Positions 35,063 through 40,928 of a stretch of DNA of 40,928 nucleotides are shown in pieces. A program made the translations under genes and the position numbers. The notes below the pieces were generated by a model. That model was not told the DNA's origin, made no database searches, and worked only from the letters and a program-made list of their open reading frames with translations. The stretch comes from Gallibacter sp963634825 (GTDB lineage: Bacteria > Bacillota > Clostridia > Peptostreptococcales > Anaerovoracaceae), in contig CAVHCP010000009.1 in NCBI GenBank assembly GCA_963634825.1, forward strand, positions 1 to 40,928, given 5' to 3'. The number at the start of each line of letters is the position of its first letter. Position 1 is the stretch's first letter.

Positions 35063-35730
35063 AAATAGTATATTATAAAGAAAATTTATGTATTCCGATA
35101 AATAAAAAGGCGTTAAATTCGCTTGTGATAGAAGATAATGATTTTTTTGAGCAAGCAGTTATCAGATTGTATGATACACTTGAGAAAAAATCAGAAGATG
35201 TAGGACTTCTTGTTGATGAAACAAAATCAGATATTACAAAATTTTGCGAGTTAATAGTATCTCCGCTGGAGTTGATATACAACAAGAGGGAAATCCAAAA
35301 GAAATTTTATGCGGAGTTATTTGCTGTTGCAGAGGATTTGGAGCTTTTACAACTTTTTGCAGAACAAAACGGCAAGATGATTGAAGCTATCGAAAAGCTT
35401 CAATATGAGACTTCTTACGACATTGAATTTAATGAGGAGTTTGACTTCGCCCAGATACTAAAAAGTTACGATGTAAATATAGTTAAACCAAGCGGTACTT
35501 TTGCCACAAAGCTGACTGATTATATGGTTACAATCAGGAGGCTTGCCGGTAAAAACTTCTTTGTAATAGCAAATTGCGATGCGTACTTAAAAGGTGCAGA
35601 TTATAAGGAAATTGAAAAAATAGCGAGGCATTATGAAATAACAGTTTTATTTTTAAGAAACAGACAGGTTGAATTGAATAAAGATATAAATGAATATATA
35701 ATAGATAAGGATTTATGTGAAATTCACTGA
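35059..35730 (+). CDS. csn2: Csn2 adaptation protein (defines subtype II-A)
   Basis: Ring-forming double-strand DNA-end-binding protein required for spacer acquisition in II-A systems. 223 aa, the short Csn2 class. Family features include the N-terminal MKIVYYKENLCIPINKKAL, a central helical leg (about 60-115, rich in Glu/Leu) and the C-terminal NFFVIANCDAYLK followed by VLFLRNRQ. Last cas gene; the leader and array begin directly after it. Confidence 0.92.
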   Translation: MKIVYYKENLCIPINKKALNSLVIEDNDFFEQAVIRLYDTLEKKSEDVGLLVDETKSDITKFCELIVSPLELIYNKREIQKKFYAELFAVAEDLELLQLFAEQNGKMIEAIEKLQYETSYDIEFNEEFDFAQILKSYDVNIVKPSGTFATKLTDYMVTIRRLAGKNFFVIANCDAYLKGADYKEIEKIARHYEITVLFLRNRQVELNKDINEYIIDKDLCEIH

Positions 35731-35781
35731 AGAATTACCATATGGAATGGGCATGTAGTGGTGCTTTACTCGAAAATTGAG
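35731..35781 (+). promoter_or_regulatory. CRISPR leader
   Basis: 51 bases between the csn2 stop and the first repeat. It ends AAAATTGAG against the first repeat, close to the ATTTGAG leader-anchoring sequence known to guide Cas1-Cas2 in other II-A systems. It also holds TACCATATG (35736-35744), a 9-base inverted copy of the repeat core. No convincing array promoter was identified in it. Confidence 0.65.
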
Positions 35782-36597
35782 GTTTGAGAGTAGTGTAATT
35801 TCATATGGTAGTCAAACAGTGCAATAAGGGGCTTAGCGTGGCTACTTGTTTGAGAGTAGTGTAATTTCATATGGTAGTCAAACAAAAGCAGACAAGAAGT
35901 ATATAGAGAGCAGGTTTGAGAGTAGTGTAATTTCATATGGTAGTCAAACTAGAGCTTAACGGCGACGCTACAGGCTTAGGTTTGAGAGTAGTGTAATTTC
36001 ATATGGTAGTCAAACAAGCGGAGCGAAACAAGAGGGGAAAAATCTGTTTGAGAGTAGTGTAATTTCATATGGTAGTCAAACAGACAATATTTTTTTGCCC
36101 CATCAATCTACGTTTGAGAGTAGTGTAATTTCATATGGTAGTCAAACTATTTAGAAAATGTAACTAGAGATGATTCTGTTTGAGAGTAGTGTAATTTCAT
36201 ATGGTAGTCAAACGTCAGGAAATAATACTTTATATATTTGGTTGTTTGAGAGTAGTGTAATTTCATATGGTAGTCAAACCAAGGCGGAAGGGCGAAAGCC
36301 TACCCACACGTTTGAGAGTAGTGTAATTTCATATGGTAGTCAAACCTGCTCTCTGCTCTGCTTCAAGCTTTGCGTGTTTGAGAGTAGTGTAATTTCATAT
36401 GGTAGTCAAACAGCTTGCACCTGATTTATAATAATTTGATAGTTTGAGAGTAGTGTAATTTCATATGGTAGTCAAACGATTCAGATTATAAATATTTAGA
36501 ACGAGTTAGTTTGAGAGTAGTGTAATTTCATATGGTAGTCAAACTTTAGCGACTACAATTATTATAATGACGGTGTTTGAGAGTAGTGCAATTTCAT
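35782..36597 (+). CRISPR. Type II-A CRISPR array, 12 intact repeats plus one degenerate
   Basis: Thirty-six-base repeats, identical in the 12 intact copies, begin GTTTGAGAG and end TAGTCAAAC, with 6-base terminal inverted repeats GTTTGA/TCAAAC. Starts are at 35782, 35848, 35914, 35980, 36046, 36112, 36178, 36244, 36310, 36376, 36442 and 36509. The last copy (36575-36597) keeps only its first 23 bases, with one T-to-C change (AGTGCAAT), and marks the leader-distal end. Twelve spacers are all 30 bases except number 11 (36478-36508, 31 bases). The leader is on the csn2 side and the crRNA strand is plus, matching the tracrRNA anti-repeat. The 111 bases after the array (36598-36708) hold no gene or clear terminator that I can see. 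Confidence 0.99.
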
Positions 36598-36708
36598 TAC
36601 TAATAAAGTGCTTATAAAAAAGGCAGGGGTATATTCAAGGTGTTTCGCTACCGTTAAATGCGACTGGTAATGCAGGGTGTGGCGGTCGTTTTGCCCCCCT
36701 GATTTCAT

Positions 36709-37857
36709 TTAGAGCTCGGTGCCTTTACGAAGAATCGTAAGATACTCATCGTATACAAAAGTTCTATTCCTGCTATTGTTTGCAGTTTGCACAAGAATCT
36801 CCGCATCGATAAGACGATTTACCGCATTAGATGCGGTATTAAATGCAATTCCTAAGGCTTTTGCCGTCTTACCTATTTCGATAATAGGATTTGCTTCTAA
36901 ATATTCAAGTAAAAGAAAAGCGCTTTTTGCAGAACGTCCCATCTTTGAGATGAGGGCGATATTTTTATCGTGCACAGCGATCAATTCATTGATGGTTGTG
37001 ATTGCATCTTTTGTTGACTCTGTTAGTGCCCTAAGAAAAAATTTTATCCACTGCTCATAATTGCCACTATTTCGCACTTCTGTCATACGGTCATAGTATT
37101 CCACGCGATTTTTTTTAAGGAAATAAGAGATATATAGCGCAGGCGTGCTCAGGATATTTTTTTCCATTAAAAAGAGTGTGATGAGAAGACGCCCGATACG
37201 ACCGTTACCATCTAAAAAAGGATGGATTGTTTCAAATTGATAATGAATAAGGGCGATCCTAATTAGCTCATCCAAATCATCATCCGAGTGTATATATTTT
37301 TCTAAATCCGACATAGCAATAATCATATCCTCTACCGACGGAGGAATATAATTGGCATTTTGCAAGCTACTACCGGCACCACCGATCCAATTTTGCGAAT
37401 GTCTAAATTCGCCGGGAGCCTTTTCGTGCCCTCGGACGCCATCTAGGAGAATGGCGTGGGTTTCCTTGAGTAGACGATTGCAAAGCGGGAGCTTGTTTAA
37501 CCTATCAATGGCGAACTCTGTTGCTTTGATGTAATTGACGACATCTTTTACGTCGAGATTTGTATTTTTTTCTATTGTCGGATCAAGAATATCCTCGAGA
37601 GTTGCCTGCGTTCCCTCTATTTGAGAGGAAAGAAGAGCTTCTTTTCTCACATACATAGACATAAGCAAATTGACATTTGGAATGTGTGACGAAAAACTTT
37701 CCAAAATAGCGAGCTGAGAATTTGCTTCGATCAAAAGATTTAACATATCAGATGAAATTTCTATTGGAGGATTTGGTGGCAAAGAGTTTGGTACAAAAGA
37801 CTTATAGGACATTGCTCCGGATAGATTAGTCTTAAAATAACCGGCACGATTGCTCAT
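36709..37857 (-). CDS. Fic family protein with winged helix (self-inhibited class)
   Basis: Fic-domain enzyme, 382 aa, expected to transfer AMP (or a related group) from a nucleotide to a target hydroxyl. The N-terminal Fic_N region holds an inhibitory-helix motif of the S/T-xxx-E-G/N type at S77-SQI-E81-G82, placing it in the class with N-terminal self-inhibition. The catalytic loop HPFLDGNGRIGR spans 212-223. The C-terminus (about 310-382) is a predicted winged helix (IGKTAKALGIAFNTASNAVNRLI), so it may bind DNA. The ATG is preceded by GGGAGGTG. Its promoter lies among repeated palindromic half-sites. It sits between the array and a detached pair of degenerate repeats. Confidence 0.92.
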   Translation of the reverse strand: MSNRAGYFKTNLSGAMSYKSFVPNSLPPNPPIEISSDMLNLLIEANSQLAILESFSSHIPNVNLLMSMYVRKEALLSSQIEGTQATLEDILDPTIEKNTNLDVKDVVNYIKATEFAIDRLNKLPLCNRLLKETHAILLDGVRGHEKAPGEFRHSQNWIGGAGSSLQNANYIPPSVEDMIIAMSDLEKYIHSDDDLDELIRIALIHYQFETIHPFLDGNGRIGRLLITLFLMEKNILSTPALYISYFLKKNRVEYYDRMTEVRNSGNYEQWIKFFLRALTESTKDAITTINELIAVHDKNIALISKMGRSAKSAFLLLEYLEANPIIEIGKTAKALGIAFNTASNAVNRLIDAEILVQTANNSRNRTFVYDEYLTILRKGTEL

Positions 37858-37880
37858 TTAATATACACCTCCCTTGTGAA

Positions 37881-37992
37881 ACTGAAATAATACTATCATA
37901 ATAGCACTCTTATTTCAATTTGTAAAGCGAACTTGAAATAAGTGACAAATTTCAGGCCGTTTATTTCAGTTTGATAAATAAAGTTGAAATAA
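37881..37992 (-). promoter_or_regulatory. fic1 promoter embedded in a five-half-site operator
   Basis: On the minus strand TTTACA (37926-37921), 17 bases, TATTAT (37903-37898) is a good sigma-A promoter. Half-sites lie at 37883-37890 (TGAAATAA), 37910-37917 (TTATTTCA), 37934-37941, 37961-37968 and 37985-37992, alternating in direction with centres 27, 24, 27 and 24 bases apart. One half-site is between -35 and -10 and one near the start of transcription. This is the layout of a repressor operator. Autoregulation by the winged helix of Fic1 is a reasonable guess, not shown. Confidence 0.65.
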
Positions 37993-37995
37993 CCT

Positions 37996-38089
37996 GCAGT
38001 GCAATCTCATATGATAGTCAAACCTTTTATTCCGAGGTGTAAAATGGTACAATATTTGAGAGTAATGTAATTCCCTATGATAGGCAGAG
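37996..38089 (+). repeat. Detached degenerate CRISPR repeat - 30-nt spacer - repeat unit
   Basis: 37996-38023 matches the last 28 bases of the CRISPR repeat at 24 positions. 38054-38089 matches the full repeat at 28 of 36, and its first 19 bases at 17 of 19. The gap 38024-38053 is exactly 30 bases, the spacer length of the array. The first copy is preceded by CCTG, as in the tracrRNA anti-repeat DNA, and shares its TCTC variant. The gap contains an extended -10-like TGGTACAAT (38045-38053), and the fic2 ribosome-binding site overlaps the end of the second copy. Confidence 0.8.
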
Positions 38090-38098
38090 GAGTAAATT

Positions 38099-38857
38099 AT
38101 GAGCGGCTATATCCCACCATTTCATATGACAGATAAAATAACATCATTGGTTGCGGAAATTGGCGAGCAGATTGGTCGCGTCACCGTACTGCACGAAGAT
38201 ATTATTACACCGCAATTACGAAGAGAAAATCGCATAAAAACGATTCATTCTTCGCTTGCGATTGAGAATAACTCCTTAACTGTGTCACAAGTATCGGCAA
38301 TAATAGACGGTAAACGTGTTCTCGGGAATCCAAACGAAATCAGAGAAGTACAGAATGCGTATGAGGCATATGAGCTTATGCTACAATTGAATCCTACTTC
38401 TGTCGCAGATCTCCTCAAGGCGCATGGAATGATGATGAGGGGACTTGTTTCAGAGAATGGCAAATTTCGTTCGGGCGGAGTAGGTGTTTTTGAAGGAGAA
38501 AAACTGATTCATATGGCTCCGCCGGCACAATTTGTGGAAGAGCATATTTGCAATCTTTTTGATTGGTACCAGCAGTCGGAGCTTCATACGCTAATAAAAA
38601 GTGCAATATTTCACTATGAATTTGAATTTATTCATCCTTTTGCCGACGGGAATGGTCGTATTGGTCGTATGTGGCACACTTTGCTACTTGGGCAGTGGAG
38701 AGAGTTGTTTTTTTGGTTGCCGATTGAGGAATTGATACAGTCGCGCCAAAAAGAATACTACGATGCACTTGGCACTGCCGATAAACAAGCGGATAGTGCA
38801 GTCTTTGTGGAATTGATGCTTGAAATTATAAAGGAGACATTGAAGGAAATTTGCTAA
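38099..38857 (+). CDS. Fic family protein, self-inhibited class, without C-terminal winged helix
   Basis: Fic-domain protein, 252 aa. N-terminal inhibitory helix motif S52-LAI-E56-N57 within TIHSSLAIENNSL; catalytic loop HPFADGNGRIGR at 179-190; C-terminal helix VFVELMLEIIKETLKEIC. From memory, close relatives usually continue with a winged-helix segment to about 330-350 aa; here the protein stops right after the Fic fold, so it is either a short form or has lost that segment. GCAGAGGAG precedes the ATG, directly next to the detached degenerate repeats. The third Fic gene starts 15 bases after the stop, so the two are co-transcribed. Confidence 0.9.
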   Translation: MSGYIPPFHMTDKITSLVAEIGEQIGRVTVLHEDIITPQLRRENRIKTIHSSLAIENNSLTVSQVSAIIDGKRVLGNPNEIREVQNAYEAYELMLQLNPTSVADLLKAHGMMMRGLVSENGKFRSGGVGVFEGEKLIHMAPPAQFVEEHICNLFDWYQQSELHTLIKSAIFHYEFEFIHPFADGNGRIGRMWHTLLLGQWRELFFWLPIEELIQSRQKEYYDALGTADKQADSAVFVELMLEIIKETLKEIC

Positions 38858-38872
38858 ATTTGGAGGCAGGAT

Positions 38873-39478
38873 ATGGCACTTGAAAATAAATTAGGACTGA
38901 CAAGCTCTTCTGAGCTTGCTCGCGCAGAAGAACGCATTAGCAAGAAAAAAGCTGTGGAATTATTTGAGAACGGCGTGCTCAATGATCTTGTGGCGGGTAA
39001 ATTTGCCACATTGCAGGCAATCCACAAGTACTTATTTGAGGATATTTATGATTTTGCCGGCAAGCTTCGCACGGTAAATATGGCAAAGGGCAATTTTCGC
39101 TTTGCGCCACTTATGTACTTGCAAGCCGCACTTGAAAATATTGACAAAATGCCACAAACTAACTTTGATGAGATAGTAGAAAAGTATGTTGAAATGAACA
39201 TCGCTCATCCTTTCCGCGAGGGCAATGGCAGAAGTGCTCGTATTTGGCTTGATCATATTTTGAAGAACGAAATCGGCAAGGTAGTGGACTGGAGCAAAGT
39301 TGATAAAGAGGACTACTTGCTCGCAATGGAGCGCAGTCCGATAAAGGATATCGAGATAAAAGTGCTTTTGCAAAACGCACTTACAGATGAAATAAACAGC
39401 CGTGAGGTGTATATGAAAGGCATCGACTGCAGCTACTACTACGAGGGATATACAACATTTAGAGCTGAAGAATTATAA
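38873..39478 (+). CDS. Small Fic family protein, toxin-like
   Basis: Compact Fic-domain protein, 201 aa, with an intact catalytic loop HPFREGNGRSAR at 112-123 and the flap region GNFRFAPLMYLQAAL expected for AMP transfer. I see no S/T-xxx-E-G/N inhibitory motif in its N- or C-terminal parts, so self-inhibition is not evident. Proteins of this shape act as toxins controlled by a separate antitoxin or are regulated by oligomer state. No small antitoxin gene lies next to it; the preceding fic2, which does have an inhibitory helix, could in principle act in trans. GGAGGC precedes the ATG. Confidence 0.9.
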   Translation: MALENKLGLTSSSELARAEERISKKKAVELFENGVLNDLVAGKFATLQAIHKYLFEDIYDFAGKLRTVNMAKGNFRFAPLMYLQAALENIDKMPQTNFDEIVEKYVEMNIAHPFREGNGRSARIWLDHILKNEIGKVVDWSKVDKEDYLLAMERSPIKDIEIKVLLQNALTDEINSREVYMKGIDCSYYYEGYTTFRAEEL

Positions 39479-39541
39479 TACAGGTACAAATATGAACCGA
39501 CAATAATCGGCAGTTATACTGTAAAAAATGGCATGAGCTCC

Positions 39542-39611
39542 AAATATTCGCTGTAATTTTTGGCAGGGTATCCGAATATTCGTTGCAATTTTTGGCATAG
39601 CGTGGTATATT
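39542..39611 (+). promoter_or_regulatory. Direct repeats over the promoter of the ATPase gene
   Basis: Two 23-base direct repeats (39543-39565 and 39575-39597, 21 of 23 identical, starts 32 bases apart) have the form AATATTCG-x-TGxAATTTTTGGCA. The second contains the -35 TTGCAA (39583-39588), followed after 17 bases by an extended -10, TGG-TATATT (39606-39611). A repressor binding the repeats would block this promoter. The interval 39479-39641 has no gene. Confidence 0.6.
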
Positions 39612-39641
39612 GATGGTGAAATTTAGTATGGGGGACACTGT

Positions 39642-40928
39642 ATGTATCGAATTGCAATTGAAAAATTATATAGATGGAAAGAAAGCAAACGACGCAAGCC
39701 ACTGATTATTGAGGGCGCAAGGCAGGTCGGTAAAACTTGGCTTATGAAAGAATTTGGCAAACAAGCTTTCGAGAATACTGTGTATATCAACTTTGATTCC
39801 AATTCAAGAATGACAGATTTGTTTGCTTCCGATTTGGATACAGACCGCATAATTATGGGTTTGGAATTGTATATCGGACATAAAATTACCCCCGACAATA
39901 CCCTGCTTATTTTTGATGAGGTTCAAGAGGTGCCGAGAGCACTTGCTTCTCTTAAATATTTTTACGAAAATACACCTCAATATTATATAATTTGTGCTGG
40001 GTCTCTTTTAGGAATTGCTTTACATCAAGGAACTTCATTTCCTGTCGGGAAGGTCGATTTTTTAAAGCTATTTCCGCTCTCATTTAATGAATTCTTAATG
40101 GCAACAGGTAACGAACGCTTTGCCACTCTCCTGAAAAAGCAGGATTATGAAATGATTACCGCCTTTAAACAAACTTATATCGATGCACTGAAGCAGTATT
40201 ATTTTGTCGGCGGTATGCCGGAAGCGGTTCAAAGTTTTGCCGAAAATAAAGATTTTAATGAAGTCAGAGGAATTCAAGAAAGAATCCTTATGGCATACGA
40301 GCAGGACTTTTCTAAACACGCTCCGAATGAAATTGTTCCAAAGATTCGAATGCTTTGGAATAATATTTCTTCACAGCTTGCAAGGGAAAATAAAAAATTC
40401 ATCTATGGCCTTCTCCGTGAAGGTGGTAGAGCGAGAGAATATGAGGTTGCAATTATGTGGCTTTGCGATTGCGGGCTTGTCCACAAGGTTAGCCGTGTAA
40501 ACAACATAGGGGTACCATTAAAAGCATATGAGGATTTGAAAGCGTTTAAACTGTTTATTTTGGATGTGGGACTTCTTGGCTGTATGGCAGGGCTTCGCCA
40601 ACGCACATTACTTGACGGCGATGATCTTTTTGTTGAATTTAAAGGGGCTCTGACTGAACAGTATGTTTGCCAGCAACTTAAAACCATTGAAGATTTAGGC
40701 GTTTATTACTATACAAATGGCAGAGGCTCTTGCGAAATTGATTTTGTTGTTGATGCCGGGGAACAAATCATTCCTATTGAGGTAAAAGCCACAACAAACC
40801 TTAAATCCAAGAGTCTGAAAGCATATAAAGAAAAGTTTGACCCCGAATTATCAGTGCGCACTTCAATGGCTGATTATAAAAAGGAAGATTGGCTTTTGAA
40901 TTTACCACTATATGCGATAGAAAACATC
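39642..40928 (+). CDS. AAA-14/DUF4143 ATPase (3' end cut by window)
   Basis: The frame stays open from ATG 39642 to the last base (429 codons). The N-terminal AAA-type domain has Walker A GARQVGKTWLMKEFG and Walker B TLLIFDEVQEVPRALASLKYF, followed by a sensor-like YYIICAGSLLG. The C-terminal DUF4143 part has FVEFKGALTEQYVCQQL and a PD-(D/E)xK nuclease-like core, CEIDFVVDAGEQIIPIEVKA. Such proteins are common and often in accessory regions; their role is unknown (suggested links to toxin-antitoxin or defence are unproven). GGGGGA lies 8 bases before the ATG. Only the last residues are missing, judged by family length (roughly 400-450 aa). Confidence 0.9.
   Translation, partial: MYRIAIEKLYRWKESKRRKPLIIEGARQVGKTWLMKEFGKQAFENTVYINFDSNSRMTDLFASDLDTDRIIMGLELYIGHKITPDNTLLIFDEVQEVPRALASLKYFYENTPQYYIICAGSLLGIALHQGTSFPVGKVDFLKLFPLSFNEFLMATGNERFATLLKKQDYEMITAFKQTYIDALKQYYFVGGMPEAVQSFAENKDFNEVRGIQERILMAYEQDFSKHAPNEIVPKIRMLWNNISSQLARENKKFIYGLLREGGRAREYEVAIMWLCDCGLVHKVSRVNNIGVPLKAYEDLKAFKLFILDVGLLGCMAGLRQRTLLDGDDLFVEFKGALTEQYVCQQLKTIEDLGVYYYTNGRGSCEIDFVVDAGEQIIPIEVKATTNLKSKSLKAYKEKFDPELSVRTSMADYKKEDWLLNLPLYAIENI

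Noticed and set aside
35794..35799. TGTAAT inside every CRISPR repeat as a possible -10, giving one promoter per spacer as in type II-C arrays
   Set aside because: No consistent -35 can exist because it would fall in variable spacers, and the extended -10 TG is not correctly placed. A leader-driven array is simpler.
36170..36424. Open reading frame with repeated peptide FESSVISYGSQT
   Set aside because: It is the translation of CRISPR repeats and spacers in one frame; the 66-base period and non-coding context explain it.
36620..36705. GGCAGGGG near 36622 and GCCCCCC near 36696 as a stem after the array
   Set aside because: Only a few bases pair and the loop is over 60 bases; not convincing as a terminator.
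39481..39520. CCGA/TCGG hairpin after fic3 as a terminator
   Set aside because: Four-base stem without a following T-run; too weak to call.

Overview
The window reads as the chromosome of a strictly anaerobic, low-to-moderate-GC Clostridia-type Firmicute. The evidence is an Rnf ion-pumping ferredoxin:NAD complex, an oxygen/NO-scavenging FprA flavodiiron protein, a 2-enoate/dienoyl-CoA reductase-like flavoenzyme, ECF and AEC transporters, FemAB-type peptidoglycan bridge genes and a type II-A CRISPR-Cas system. The CRISPR repeat resembles, from memory, those of Filifactor alocis and relatives. Species cannot be read from the sequence alone. No rRNA, tRNA, transposase or phage gene was seen.

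Bases 1-22900 are housekeeping and transport genes: a DUF1846 protein (5' end cut by the window), an AEC transporter, a convergent fprA with an ECF S component, rho-prmC and a second AEC transporter. A minus-strand group follows: M18 aminopeptidase, a heterodimeric ABC exporter, birA and an EamA exporter. A plus-strand run then carries an enoate-reductase-like enzyme, a cation/proton antiporter, an ATP-grasp ligase, a FemAB-like aminoacyltransferase and an FNT anion channel. Bases 22946-27886 hold a tightly overlapping rnfCDGEAB operon on the minus strand. A MATE exporter (28082-29467) ends at the CRISPR locus.

Bases 29447-36597 are a complete, intact-looking type II-A system. A tracrRNA on the minus strand lies between MATE and cas9; cas9-cas1-cas2-csn2 are overlapping or abutting on the plus strand; then come a leader and an array of 12 intact 36-bp repeats, 12 spacers and one degenerate terminal repeat. 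All catalytic residues of Cas9 and Cas1 that I could check are present.

Bases 36598-40928 are accessory: three Fic-domain genes (one minus, two plus) and an AAA ATPase/DUF4143 gene cut by the window end. The most unusual area is the fic1-fic2 divergent intergenic region (37858-38098). It holds two copies of a palindrome, TTATTTCA-N16-TGAAATAA, whose third copy lies at the far (MATE/tracrRNA) edge of the CRISPR locus. It also holds a degenerate CRISPR repeat, exactly 30 bases, and a second degenerate repeat, directly upstream of fic2. This is either a fossil of a longer array broken by the fic1 segment, or a small crRNA-like regulatory unit in the style of CRISPR-regulated toxin modules, here paired with a type II-A system and Fic proteins. 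The second reading is a hypothesis.
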